Below are positions 1 through 11,405 of a stretch of DNA of 39,917 nucleotides, piece by piece (position 1 is the stretch's first letter; each line of letters opens with the position of its first letter). The notes beneath the pieces are model-generated. The model searched no databases. It saw only the letters and a program-made list of their open reading frames with translations, and was not told where the DNA came from. The stretch comes from Cyclostephanos tholiformis (Eukaryota > Bacillariophyta > Thalassiosirophyceae > Thalassiosirales > Thalassiosiraceae): the NCBI GenBank assembly GCA_036939975.1, contig JALLPB010000317.1, positions 1-39,917 of the forward strand, read 5' to 3'. The position numbers and the translations under genes were made by a program.

Positions 1-1580
1 CTCCCAAGCTAGATCGTAGAGTGTTGACGACCTTGTGCATCTATAATTTGCTGTGTGCAGGTAATGGTAGACTTTCCCCTTTTTGATTCTGTGTAGGTCG
101 TTGGTCGAGCTATTATAATACCATATCCATCTCCTGTGGGTTGGAGCTATCCATGCTCCCAGAGGGATGTGAAGTTTGTCCCCGGTAGCTGTGTAGTCAT
201 GCCAGAAGTTGAACCAGACTTCCCAGTCTTTCTTTGCAGGACATTCTTGTGGAAACTTGTACTTGGACCTTGCTACCTTACTACCAGGATCAAACACAAA
301 CTGCTCCATATATTTGCCATTTGCTGTCATCATGTCTGATAGGAATATTATTTCTAATGCCCCTTGGCATCTGCTCAAACTCCTTATCATTTTTCTGTCG
401 AGGACCTTCCCAACAATCAGTTCCATTACTACCTGGTCTCTTTCTCTGGGGCTTGGAATTGATGGACATTCCATGTGCAGATGGATGTTGAAGTGGTGTA
501 GTGATCTCCACATCATATTAACCCAAGAAAGTGGGGCTAGGTGCCCCCATTAGTCATAGTCCAGTGTAATGGGGTTGTGTGGCGTGCCTAGTTGCAGTTG
601 CAAGTACCTCAAGGATGCCTCAAGTTTTCTGCTAAGGTTTGTGGACGTGTGGTAGTGTTGTAGCAGCAAATTGATTCGGCATATTAACTGCTCTGTTGCA
701 ATGCTTAGTAAGCCGAACCCTCCGGAGGTTGTATGTAGCGTTCAAAGACCTTTTGTTACGGTTTGGGCCCCCAAAATGTTGAGCGTCCTGTAGTCAGTCT
801 TGGAGTTCATGCTCTTTGCCTCTTCTATGTCATTTGTCATCGTTCCTAGCCCGTACCTGAGGCCCGGCCAGAGTTGTAGCCTGTAAGCTATCCATGCCAT
901 GTGGTAGGGGAGGTGTCCGTTTGTGATCCTGTCTGTCCAGATTGAGGCTTTTTGTTGGATGTATTTGAGGTGCTCTTTGTTCCCTCCGGAGGGTACATCG
1001 TGAATTCCTAGTGTTTTCTTGGATGCTGTCACCTCCTCTTGGTTTATCTGGCTCTTGGTGCCGTCTGGATTTGTAACAAATAATTGCCGTGGCGTCATTT
1101 CTGCATAGGACCATTCCCCATCTTCTTTGCACGTATAGTCGAGCATGTACCAGAAACATTTTTTGGGTTTAAGGGCGCCGCCCTTTGCATTGAGTAGAGT
1201 GCTCCATTGGGTTAGTTCTAGTTGTGTCTGTAGCCATAGCTCTCCTGGGTCGCGGAGATCGTCTTTCCACATATAGAGGTCAGTGTCGTCCACAAACAGT
1301 GTTCCCATAGAGTGGATCAATTCCTGCGTAATCGGGTCTACCACGGTAGCTCCGAGTTCTAGTTGTTTGAACACGTTTACTAAAACTGCGCTAAGTTGGA
1401 TCCATGAAGGTGGTGCAGCCCTGTTCCCCTGCCCCAATCCCATCATATACAGTCGAATCCCTGCCCCTCCGAAAAATGTTCTGGACTCCCCAAACCCTGT
1501 CCGCTGAAAGAATTTCATTGTCTGTAGACATATCAGTGTCAAGACTATTGCTGGTTGTCAAGGCTAGCCACACCAACGAC
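1..1580 (-). pseudogene. LINE reverse transcriptase, C-terminal half and downstream domain
   Basis: One frame can be followed from about 1580 down to base 1, broken by a TGA at 742-744 and a TAA at 550-552. The upper part has the RT active site FVDDTD (about 1270-1290), preceded by GLGQGNRAAPPSW, the usual QG..AAP-type motif. Below the TGA the frame continues through a conserved-looking region with FLSDMMTANGKY and the DWEVWFNFWHDYTATGDKL segment. This shows that the element does not end at the first stop. A frameshift between about 1535 and 1580 separates it from the N-terminal RT half. The protein would copy element RNA at the nicked target. Confidence 0.8.
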
Positions 1581-2350
1581 ATTATTATATGATTCACTTT
1601 GTCATAGCAGTTGGCTGCATCAGCCAAGACCACTGTCATTGGTTGTCTGGCTTGCCGAGATAGATCTGCCATTAGAGTCTTGTCGAATTTTGCGTCTTCT
1701 GCCGTACTTCCCTTCTGACTGAAAAGTTCCTCTGGAATATATCTGCAATCTGTTAGCGTTTGCATCACCTGCCTACCGAAAATGAGCTGGTTGTAGCAGT
1801 TGACATCCGCCTTGTACAGTTGTATGGCACGGAGCTTTTCTACAAGGCATACTCCTGCAATCTTCTCCAGCATCACTTGCAGCCCAATACTCCAGCTTTC
1901 CGGTGGGATACCGCTGCGTGCAATTACTGTCAGCTGCAGAGCTAGAACATTTGTGCTTTGTGTGTCCTGGATCGCGGCTATGTATTGCCCATAGTGCACT
2001 CCCGACATTGACGAGGACGTGAATTTGTTGACTTTCTTCCAAAATTGCTTGAATTCCTTTGGCGTTATTATTATTGAATTGTTATCACCATTGACAATCT
2101 TCATTCCCAACTTGCCCATCTCCCTTAGGATCATTGCTGTTGCTGGGTCTAGATCAGTTGGAATGTTGTAGGTTCCTGTTATTATAGCCTTTGCCAGAGC
2201 CTTGTCCGAGAGGTACCGGAGCCTCTCTCCTAGGAGCGAGTTCATGATGGGTGCGCTGTGTGCTTGCAAAAACCTTACTTCGCATTCTTGTTGGATTGCT
2301 TGCTTGACATCCTCCTGGACTGTGTATTCTTCTATCTCTCCTTCGACCAC
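1535..2350 (-). pseudogene. LINE reverse transcriptase, N-terminal half
   Basis: An open stretch encodes the fingers/palm start of the RT. It includes a KLRAIQLYKADVNCYNQLIFG segment and the palm motif VVLADAANCYDKVNH, whose D-A-A-N-C-Y-D box holds the first catalytic Asp. The open frame runs on to 1391, but real RT sequence moves to the neighbouring frame somewhere in 1535-1580, so a 1-nt indel lies there. A single TAG at 2354-2356 separates it from the endonuclease part in the same frame, indicating that endonuclease and RT once formed one polyprotein. Confidence 0.8.
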
Positions 2351-2353
2351 TCT

Positions 2354-3739
2354 CTAAATTTTCAGTACGGTGGGACTGTGGGGATCTTTGACCGTCCTCT
2401 TTATCAGGTGCCACATTCTTTTGCGCTCTTCTCGATGGAGTTTGAGCTTGATGGCTTTAGCTCGTTTGTTCTGTCTCTTTGATTGAGCGTCCAGAAGACA
2501 GTCCCTCAGGTGTACCTTGTGTAGTCCTTTTGCTTGTTGTCTCAGGTCTGCCTTCCTTATTCTGCAGAACTGAAGTCCGTCCTCTAACTCCTCCATCATC
2601 AGCTCCACTGGTCTTTCAATATGAGTCCGCTTTGCAAATCTTACAATGTTTCTGGCATTTGACGCCTTCCCTTCCTTCAATCTTATGAGTTGGAGATATG
2701 CGTGGATCCTGTTATACCAAATTTGTATTGTGGGGCTGAAATCGCTCTCTGGTTGTAGGATTTTTTGGCAGTTTTCTGCGTGAACTCTAATTTCTGTCAT
2801 TTGTTTGTACAGCTTTATGATCATGGCCCTCAACCAGTTTGGGGATGGGTAGCTGCAGTAACTTGTCATCTTGTCAACTGCGTTTAATCTTTTGATGATT
2901 CGGTGGATCTCAAATTGCTTCCCCACTATCTTGTTGTATCTGACAACCGACTGTAGTTGTGATGTTAATAGTCGCCTGCTTACAGGCCTGCAGATCTTGG
3001 GCCTATATTCTCCAAAAAATGACCGTGTCAAAATATCGATGATGAATGACCTATGATCTCCTGGACTCTCTGCAAATGTAAGCATCCCCAGGTTGACAAT
3101 CTCGATCTCTGAAGATTTGTATCCTCCATCAATTGGAGACGTTCTTGATATGTGCGTGTAGGGGGGGATCGGACCCCAGCATTTATGCGTGAATTCTTCT
3201 AGGCCCGTTTGTTCTTTTTGTAGTTGCTGGTAGAACTTGCTGGTTAGGGGGTGATCATTTACGTCCATCACAAGTACAATCCATTCACCGGATTTTATCC
3301 ATTCCTTGATTTGTTTGGCTAGGTCTTTATCAAAAAGTTCCACTGGGGAGCAGTTGATGCCATGCGCCTGAATGTAGCACAGTTGTTGTTGATAAATTGT
3401 ATGCAATCCTTTGGTCTTTGAGCGACACGTTCTGTACACTACTACTACTCTTGACACGTGGTTTGGATTGCAGAAAAATTACCACGAACACCAATGGCCG
3501 AGTCCTCTTGGATCTACCGAAGCCTTGCGTGGGTGTTGGAGAAATTTGCTTCAACATATCATTCCCCTACCTCCTGGTTGGTGTCTTGAGGAGACTGCGT
3601 CCTGCTTGTATGTGTTGTGTGCTGTTATCGATCTTGTCTCCCTTTCTTCCTGGTGAAGCCATGATGCTAAGTTGGCTGACGAGTTCACTTTAGACCAATT
3701 GAAGTTTAGTTCCATACACGCCACCAGGTTGACGTCGTA
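2354..3739 (-). pseudogene. LINE endonuclease (EEP/APE-like) and linker
   Basis: The frame holds the start of the endonuclease (CMELNFNWSKVNSSANL near 3650-3720). After in-frame TGA (3551-3553) and TAA (3479-3481) it holds the body of the domain, with VLVMDVNDHP and the C-terminal SPGDHRSFIID motif. That GDHR motif matches the SDH/GDH box with the catalytic His of the exonuclease-endonuclease-phosphatase fold. A basic linker of about 200 residues follows and leads into the RT. The enzyme would nick genomic DNA to prime reverse transcription. All interruptions are point changes in one frame, so the decay looks fairly young. Confidence 0.75.
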
Positions 3740-6487
3740 CTTTTGAATAAGTTTCTCCATGGTTGACATTTTTATCTCTCTGACCTCTTTACCCGTGTAT
3801 CCTCTCATTTGACGTACCATGATTCTCATTGTCCCGTCCTCTCTCTCAATTGGTATCTGCCCCAACTGGTCCACGTTACATCTCTCCAGTTTGGCTTCCA
3901 TTGTTTTCATCTCCCTTTCTACCACGTCCTTGTTGAGATCTCCTTCTTTTCTCTGATCGTGCCAATCTTTTACTAACCCCTTTATCTCTGCATCAGTCAG
4001 TTTCCCCTGTTTTTGTTGAGATGACCGTCTGTCCATAATTTGTTTAATTTCTAAGTAGTTTAATGTTGCTAGCGCATTTCTGTTGCTATCCCTATTGTGA
4101 CCTACTGGGGTTTCTAATTTTTCCCCACACATTGATTGCCCTAATGGCTGCCCTGATTGTTGAGTGGTCCTGAGTATAGCTAGGTCCTCTCTGCGAGTGG
4201 TTGCTTGCTTTGCAGCGCCCTGCTGTCTGGAAGCGCTGGTGGTACTGTTTGCTGCAGTTGATGACGTTCCCCCTCCATCGGCTGTAGCTCCCATGGAGGG
4301 TCGTCTTCTGTTATCCAGTGGACGCCATGCTCGAGGATTGCGCTCCCTCCTTGTCCCGTCCTGCCGGGGTGGCAGGCTCAACGGCGGCCTCATCTGTGGG
4401 GCTTGCCTTGTGGGCTCCGGGTAGTGTTCCCTGAGTCTTACTGGCTTCTTCATTTGTTCCCTCATCCTGGCTGGGTGCCTCGTCGTGGGAGTTGGGTGTG
4501 CTGATTTTGTCAAGTGCCTCCTGGATTGCTTCTATAAACTCAATTTGTTCCCCATGTTCTTTGCCGGCTTCCTCGATTAGTAGCGCCCTGAGATTCGCGA
4601 ATTCCGCTAAATCTGGCTGGTAAACCCGCTTCTTCTGCCTTTAGATTGTCCTTGAGCAAGTCTAGAAAGATAATCATGCTACCCACTGATGGTCCAGCTG
4701 TGTTCCATAGAAACTCCTTGAAAGTGTTGGGCTCTTCGAATGTGTTAGTATAGCTGGCGTCGAACACCCCTGACTCTACTTCCAATGCGGAATCATAGTC
4801 TTGCCCTAGAGAATGGTCCTCTGGGTGAATGCTGAGGTCGTTCTCTAAGTAGTCTTTGCCTTCCTCATCGTCGGAATCAGGATCTACTTCAAGGGCCATA
4901 TCTGGTAGATCTATGCATTGGATAACGTAGGATGTGTCCATTTTGCTATGCTCTTCTTTGTCCATGGCGTCGTTGAACTCATCGTCGTCCTCTTCCTTGT
5001 CCTCTTCCATATTTGTTCCCCCGGACACCGACAACAAGTTCAGCTATTCCGTGGCTTTGCTCATGTCATTCATGGGTTGAGCTTCGTACTTGAGCGCGTG
5101 TACATGTTAGTGTCCCCCTAACTTATCTTTCTGTCCGGTTTTGTTACTCTTGTTCTTACTGTGTTCTCTTGTTAGCATCTGCATCCCTTCAATCTTGATT
5201 GCTGATGTCTTAGTGTCACTTCCCTCGTAGTCAGAGCCTTTGTCCTCATCTGTCTCTACCTCATCCGATCCATTGGATGTAACCTTGGATGTGCCCACGC
5301 TGTAGACGGACTTTGCCAGTGTTTTCTGTGAGGCGACAGAAGGTGTGTCATTCGCATTCTTCGAGTGAATAGTAATAACAGACATGCTAGAGGAGAAGTT
5401 GTGCGCCTCCACTGCTCCCTCTTTTGCTTCCCCGAACATTATTTCGGAGGCATCATGGCCCCTACCGGTGATGGCTGTCCTGCGTTCCCTTTCTGACAGC
5501 CCTAGAGTTGTGTCATAGATTCCCTCTTCCTCTACTGCATTGATAATGTCGTCTGAGTTGGACTCGTCCAGTACCGCATACCCCTTGTTGGGCATGTATT
5601 TCGATTTGGTTATCTTCTGCTGTTGATCCAGCATAAAACAGTGATGTACCATCCGATTTACGTCCTCTGCTAGGCATCCTCTTTGTCTAAGCCACCAGTA
5701 TACCTGTACTCCTGGGCATCCCACAAAATTTATTTACGTGATCGTTGATTGACTCCACCACGCTCAAAAAATATCCTGTGTACTTTCTGGTTGATCCTTT
5801 GGCTAGGCATATCCATACCTTTCTGCTTTTTACCTCCATCATGCGGAAAACTTCTCTTAATGATGTCTGAGTTGCTGCCCTTGGTGATCCATCTGCCCCC
5901 GGAGTAAGACGGAGCAAGAACTTAGAATCCGCGTCAATTACTCCGTTGATTGACGCCGCCCCTAGGCTAAGCTGGACCAACCCATGTGTCTAAACCATCT
6001 GGATATAGCGTACTTTTTCGCTTTGTTGGCTATTGTTCTCCGGTATTTCAACTGTAAAGGCCATGTTTCCCGCAGTGGTTGGCCCACAACTTGCGTTGCT
6101 TTGCTATGTGACAGAGTTTACTGATTCGATTGTAGTCAGGTTGATGGACCTGCAATACATGTGCAAGCCGCGCATTGTTACCCCCTTGCTTCTTTTTTTC
6201 CCCTCTGCGTCCTCCCAGGGCATCCCCGGTGGAAACTCCTTAGTGACCGCAAAGTTGATCCATCTGGATCGTTGGTTATGGGACAGCTTATAATCGCTGT
6301 CTGTCTGCAGCAGAGTGCCTTCTAAAGTTGATAGTACTTTGTCCAGAGTATCTTTGATCACGTCGTCCTCTATTGAGTTAGGAACCCCCAACAATATTAA
6401 CTTCAACACCGTGTCGACCTCTTGACATTTCTTGTAAAATAGTGAGCATCCCATCGTACGTAGATCCCCTGCCGCGTTGTTCAAACT
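3740..6487 (-). pseudogene. LINE ORF1 (gag-like) region, frameshifted
   Basis: Open segments at 6104-6487, 5687-5980, 5107-5724, 4540-5037 and the upstream part of 3551-4513 form a broken first ORF. Segments 6104-6487 and 5687-5980 share one frame. A shift near 5700 puts 5107-5724 and 4540-5037 in another, and a further shift near 4630 leads into the endonuclease frame. Recognisable blocks are LSERERRTAITGRGHDASE and GEAKEGAVEAHNFSS, which I associate with ORF1 proteins of diatom LINEs. A very acidic stretch lies near 4800-5010. I see no zinc knuckle. The function is presumably RNA binding and particle formation, inferred from position only. Confidence 0.65.
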
Positions 6488-7707
6488 TTGCATTGGTGGA
6501 CTTGTGGTGGGACTAGCTGGTACTTGCTGTTGTTTGCGGTGATGGCGGTTAAGAATGCCTTGCTGGCCTCCTTGTCCAGGATGTGTACATCCGGGGTGGC
6601 ATGGTGCTGAGCCAACCGGTTGTAAATGTCCATGTAAGCCTGGATGCGGTGGGTGTCGTGCTTTGATTTGAATGCTTGCATGAGGATGGCATTAGACTCA
6701 CTGTGCAGGACTACCAGGTTTCCACTGCGCGAACGTGGCGAGAACCGTCCCGTGTCATTGGTGAAGATGTGATTGATTGGTACCGTGATGATCTCAACGT
6801 TGGAGGTGCTAGGTACGGCTGTGGGTCTGCCTGTGGGCTGTCGAGCAATTGCCTGGGTGGAGCGAATATGCTGGCATGGTTGCACCATATGCCCCATGTG
6901 TGTTTCATTGGCGTCCGGGCAGTATTTGCTGGCTAGCATCATGGTGAGGCCGGTCTATGAGCTGTACTCCCCATGCTTCATTGCTTGGATCCAAGTTTGT
7001 TTGACCAGGTATCCCACTGTCATGTGGTAGTACGCAATGAGGGCAGGTGTGGATGTCAGATCAAGAGTTCGGACTGCCTTTGGCATGACGTTGGTCCATG
7101 TTTGTGTTCGTGGGCCACCATTTGGCGGCGTTACTCCAATGGGCCGGTTGTGTGGCGTCTCCTCAGGCTGGACAATGCTCAACTGCGGCGACGGTGGTAC
7201 ACTGGTCTCTGTGTTAACATTGGGAGGGATGGTGATGTTTCTCGGGGCGTCATTGTCGGGCGGGATGAGGGTTGGTGGGGCTTGGTGAGGTGCAATGTTG
7301 ACTCACCATAGGTGTGCACCAGGTTGTTCCCGATCTCCGCACATTATTTTGTGGCCATGTTTGTCATGGATTTTGAGCACATGTTTGTCCATATACATGG
7401 TGAGGCTGTTTGTAAAGCCCGGGATGATGTGCCTGGTGCGTGCTTGCAGTGTAGGGATATGCGGTAACAAAAGGACCACTGCTCCCGAAGAGCTTTTTAG
7501 TTCTCCGGTTGCTGTGCAGATGGTGAGTTTGGGTGCCATGCGGTCGATGTTGAGTAGTGGGGCGGCCATCGTGAAGTAATGGTTGCTCGCTCCCATGTCT
7601 ACAATCACAGTGCAATGTGTCAGGGTTGTTGTGCTGGGTGGGCAACAAGACAAGGAAGCTGTGGCTAAATGACATAGAACTGGAGTTGTTATGTTATTTG
7701 TTACCAC
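6488..7707 (-). pseudogene. Copia copy A protease and integrase remnant
   Basis: The protease segment (7303-7707) contains IVDMGASNHYF where copia aspartic proteases have D-T/S-G. Here the middle residue is Met, so the protease should be inactive. The frame then breaks. The integrase part carries the zinc-binding-like region ending YCPDANETHMGHM and the core start TNDTGRF, with the second Asp kept (HILDKEAS). Compared with copy B, the DDTGRF Asp is now Asn-Asp and several residues are missing near the SGN-LVV site. The gene is cut after VHQC by the LINE. Confidence 0.8.
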
Positions 7708-7731
7708 CTTTTCATTGTCTGGCCCAATCAG

Positions 7732-9009
7732 TCAAGTATCCCAACCTTTGTTGGCAATGCTCCCATTCATTGTGTTGGCTCTTGTTGCCGTATCCTTATG
7801 CCCCTCCACCTTCCTGGTGCACATGGTGCTGTTGTGACCCTTTTTAAGGCGGTATCCATACGTCCAACAAAAAACTCCGATCTCATGGGTTTTGTTGCGT
7901 CCTGTGCCGCTGCGTGGTTGTTGGTTTTGCCCAGGGAGTGCATTGGTTGCGTTGGTGTTTCCGGAGGCCAGCAGGATGTTATAGACAGCTGTTAGTGCCC
8001 TGACACTTGCGGTGAGTGAGGTGACACTTGCAGTGAGGCTTGCATTGTTTTTGATGAGTTGCATCAAGGTTGTTCTTTCATTCATTGCAGCCGCTGCCAG
8101 GTTGTCTAGGTATCCATCCAACCATGCAAGCGTTTCTGATGAGATTATATCGTCGGCCGTTGTGCTGTCATTGGCTGTGGTTACTGTATTGGCGGCTCCC
8201 ATAGTTGGGGTTGCTTTTCCTGCCGTTAATAACTGATGCTTACAAGCAAGATGGGCCGCTTTGTAATGCTTTTTCCAATTGGTCCATGTCTTGTTGGCAC
8301 ATGGCCTGGCTTCCCATTCGTCAGTTGGGCATGGGAAGTGACCCGATGCAAGCACTGACATTGACACAATTGCCAGGAGCTGGTCATTGGACATGGGTAG
8401 GTTTGCTCATGCCAGTTTGCGCTGTGCCTCCTCGAGTTTGTCGATATACTCGGGGATGCCTTCCACATCCATGTAGTATCCCAACATTTCTGTAGGAAGG
8501 GATACCAGTTCACTCGGGTGGAGACCTCCGCAGTTGGCATCCAGGTGTGCCATGAGTTCTGCGGCCGTGATGTTGGTGTAGAATGACCTCGGGTGACAAA
8601 GGTTGCGGTACCAAAGTTTGTTGACCACATCGTGGATGAACTTTGCAACTGCCCATTTGGCAGCTTCATACACCACAAAATCCTTTACGAGCATGGCATG
8701 ATTAGCCTCCTTGCGGGCTCGGACAACTGCAGTAGCGTTGTCAGGGATGTCCGGATATGTTGGCAGTCATGCTGGGATTGGGAAGGCTTCACCCCACATG
8801 GCGGAGTATGTTGCTGTGGGTTCGATGAGTCCAATGAGGTTGTGGTTGAATTCGCTGGGGCCCGTGCCTTGGTCATAGGGGATATCAAGCAACAACGGGT
8901 AGAGAACTTCGTGCATGGCTGTGAGATCATCATCGGTCGGCTGTCCGATGATGGCTGGAAAGGAGGTGGCAGCTGTTGCGAAGAGCATCGTGATCTCTTC
9001 TGGCATCAT
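7732..9009 (-). pseudogene. Copia copy A gag-like region
   Basis: Three segments make up the gag region. They are 8767-9009 (starting MMPEEITMLF), 8407-8766 (NITAAELMAHLDANCGG and the following stretch) and 7732-8394. The last ends in a zinc-knuckle-like FCWTYGYRLKKGHNSTMC. The segments lie in one frame and are separated by TGA codons at 8767-8769 and 8407-8409. Both TGAs occur at the same places in copy B. In the knuckle, copy A has Tyr where copy B has His, so metal binding is probably lost. Gag would package the element RNA. Confidence 0.75.
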
Positions 9010-9144
9010 AGTTGCGTGACATGGTGTTTGGGTGTTGGACGATGCTGCGGCTTAGCGGCTTCAAGCGGCAATGCATTTCACCTGATGTCTGGTGTAGTAG
9101 CTGGTGGCGACTTTTCCGGTGGTGTGTCAATAGTTGGCTGAGCA

Positions 9145-9335
9145 GCTATTGATGCGACAAATCATAGTAGCTATGAAGAAGAGCACCAATGAGATGATAA
9201 CATCTAGTTACTAGATTAATGAGCCTAGTGCTCAAACTACTCTAGATATGGGATGACTCCAGCACCGAGTGGCTGGACAGTTGGAGAAGGATGCCAACGG
9301 TCAAGACTAGTCTGGCTGTTGCATGCCTTGCTACA
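9145..9335 (-). repeat. Shared LTR: 3' LTR of copia B and 5' LTR of copia A
   Basis: The minus strand begins TGTAGCAAGGCATGCAACAG at 9335. That is exactly where similarity to 14764 and below starts, and where the pol C-terminus of copy B (stop near 9365) ends. TG at the start is the expected LTR end. The inner boundary cannot be fixed, because gag of a copia copy follows both LTRs. I place it near 9145 from position alone. Confidence 0.6.
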
Positions 9336-9365
9336 CACCGCTGCAGACACTTCGTGTGTGTTCAT

Positions 9366-10195
9366 CCTGCGTGGGTTGCTCTACGGGCAATGTGGTAGGA
9401 GGGCGGATGATGCTTTGTGTGATAGTCCGCCATGTTTGTGGATCCTTTATCCCAGTAGAATCGAAATTGGCGCTGTGCCTCGTGGCAGCGGAGCCAATGT
9501 AATCGCATCCAAATCATTTTGATTCAACGTTGGATGATGGTATCCTGGACAAATCCTGTTGCAGTGGAATGATTGGTTTGGATGGGCAACGGGGGTTGTT
9601 TCCAGCCCATTTCTTCGAGTGCATTCCGTAGTGGGATCATTTCGCATGCTGTGTGGTAGAGGGCGCCTAGTTCAGCCTTGGCAGCAGAAGCCATGTCATA
9701 TTTAAGGATTTGCAAAAGACTGAGGATGGGTCCATTGAGACGCAGGATGGGGTCATCTTCTGAAAGGAAGATGTGTGCGCCGGCGTGGCTGCGTCCCTTT
9801 GATTCTGTGAGGTAACTGGCATCCAAATGTGCAGCCAGGACCATGTTGCTTGCCCGATAGATGATGCCATCATTAGGGTATGTGGCAATGTAGTCCAGAA
9901 GTTGGTGCACTGCCTTTTCTGTGTTCTTGGTGGCTTGAGCTTGCTGAGAACTGATGGTGCTTAAGGTGGCGAGGAGTTTATTGTCAACAGCACGTGCATA
10001 GTATAGGCGCGATCCGACAATGCCTTGAATCCGCTTGACACCTGCGGCATCAAGCGGTGCGCTAATGTTGTTTTCTGGGACAAGCTGTTCTTTTGCGCCG
10101 TAGACAATCTCACGGTGTGCGTGTGGAGAATGATGTGGTTTGTTGGGCTTGGGGTGACTGTATTTTAGGAGGAGGGTGTTGATGTAATTGTGCAT
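9366..10195 (-). pseudogene. Copia copy B RNase H and pol C-terminus
   Basis: The connection and RNase H segment (9524-10195) starts inside copia-style VKRIQGIVGSRLYYARAVD. It contains LAAHLDASYLTE (first RNase H Asp) and SAAKAELGALYHTACE (catalytic Glu). After an apparent stop at 9524, the typical C-terminus appears in the neighbouring frame: FRFYWDKGSTNMADYHTKHH, ending near 9365. That gives one more indel near 9520. The end lies only about 30 bp from the LTR start, normal spacing for copia. Confidence 0.8.
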
Positions 10196-10318
10196 CGAGA
10201 GGTGACAGGTGCATTTGGCATAATCCCATTTGAGATCTATGCCGGCAAATTTTGAGCCGCTCCAATCAGTGGTAACTTTATAGTTCTGTTGGAGCGCAAG
10301 GAGAAGGTGTTCTGCATG

Positions 10319-11165
10319 TCATTTGCCAACATATTTGATGCCAAAGTCATCCACAATGAGTACAAATGTAATCGGGCGCCATTTGTGATGCCACAAGCCT
10401 GGGGTTGTTAGGCATTGGTAATAGCCATGCTCTGCCAACTGTTCCGTAAGCAGGTCATGTGCCAGTTTGCCAGCTTGCTTAAGGCTGTAGACTCCCTTGG
10501 TAATTTCAAAATAAACCCAACCATTGTGCGCATACTTTGTAAGGTTGTACTCATTGATGAATTTTTGTGGTATGTCAGCAAGTTTGATTCGTACGTATTC
10601 TGGCTGATCCAATGGCGTGCCAAGGTAGAAATTGGAGATATCAAAGCATGCAAAGTGGGCTTGTTTGGTGGAAAGCATGTTGTTAATGACAAGCTTAATG
10701 AGCTTGAGGGATCCTGTTTTAGTTCCTGTATCACCTGGGTAGCAAATGCAGTTTCCCCCAATGCTGCTCACACACCACACAAGTGTAAGTGACGTTGGTC
10801 CGTCGTTCGAGTGGGATGTCATGGTAGTAGATGGGTCGAAAGGTGTTTGTGCCTTGCACCCATTGCTTGGTGGGATCATCATTGTTGGTACCCACCCCCT
10901 GGCATAATCCTCCCAATTCATTGGCATAGGAGGCATCCCAGGTGTCATTGTAGTCTGGATGCTTCCGCAATTGTCTGTGTTTCAGTTCTTGTCCTGTTTT
11001 TATATCAATGACTGGGGTGGTGACGTGTAAGATAGGTATGTTGCTGTGCTCTTTCTCATTCTCGGCAGTGTCGTATTCCGCAGTTTCATCTTCAGCTAGC
11101 ATGGCAATTTTTTTTTCGAGTGAGCTCGTGCACGTGTGGCCACTGGTTCCAGTGGGGTTGTGCAC
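10319..11165 (-). pseudogene. Copia copy B reverse transcriptase
   Basis: The N-terminal part is in one frame (10731-11165, with DIKTGQELKHRQLRKHPDY and DTWDASYANELGGLCQG). The palm is in another (10319-10761), with FACFDISNFYLGTPL holding the first catalytic Asp, then the copia hallmark GVYSLKQAGKLAHDLL and the active-site LIVDDFGIKYVG. A +1/-2 shift near 10760-10790 separates them. The catalytic Asp residues look intact. This domain occurs only once in the window, because copy A is cut before it. Confidence 0.85.
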
Positions 11166-11405
11166 GGTGGGATCTTGGCATTGGTGCTCCTGTGTTTTGT
11201 GTTACTGTTGTCCATCTGATGTCCATGTGCGACATTGGTGGTGCCCCCGGCATCCCTGGAGCTGGTGGCATGGTCGTTTGCTGTTCTGGCATGGCGATGG
11301 CTGGCACCCCTTGACGTGAGGGCATCTGCGCTGCATGGTTGTAGGAGTGGAGTATGGCTTTTAGTGTGATGATTGCCATGAGTTGTTCGTCCGCAGACAT
11401 CGGTG

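Larger units (their letters stand above)
1..6487 (-). mobile_element. Decayed non-LTR retrotransposon (LINE), 3' part off the window
   Basis: The minus strand encodes, in order, a gag-like ORF1 region, an AP-type endonuclease (EEP), a reverse transcriptase with an FVDD box and a further conserved C-terminal region. No LTRs are visible. This order is that of an APE-type LINE and resembles a family frequent in diatom genomes. The reading frame is broken by at least three frameshifts and many nonsense codons, so the copy is dead. Its 5' end meets copia integrase sequence at about 6487/6488. The 3' end, any tail and the target-site duplication lie before base 1. It is more than 6.4 kb long inside the window. 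Confidence 0.85.
6488..9335 (-). mobile_element. Ty1/copia element, copy A: LTR-gag-PR-partial integrase, truncated
   Basis: This stretch repeats 11880-14764 almost collinearly, offset by about 5.4 kb. On the minus strand it runs from an LTR start at 9335 (TGTAGCAAGG...) through gag and protease into the integrase core. It stops at ATGCAA (6488-6493), where LINE sequence begins. RT, RNase H and the second LTR of this copy are missing from the window. Differences from copy B are mostly transitions, many at CpG positions. Its LTR is also the only candidate 3' LTR for copy B, so A and B share it. Confidence 0.85.

Noticed and set aside
6033..6293. Plus-strand small frames in the LINE and copia regions
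   Set aside because: All lie antisense to recognisable element coding sequence.
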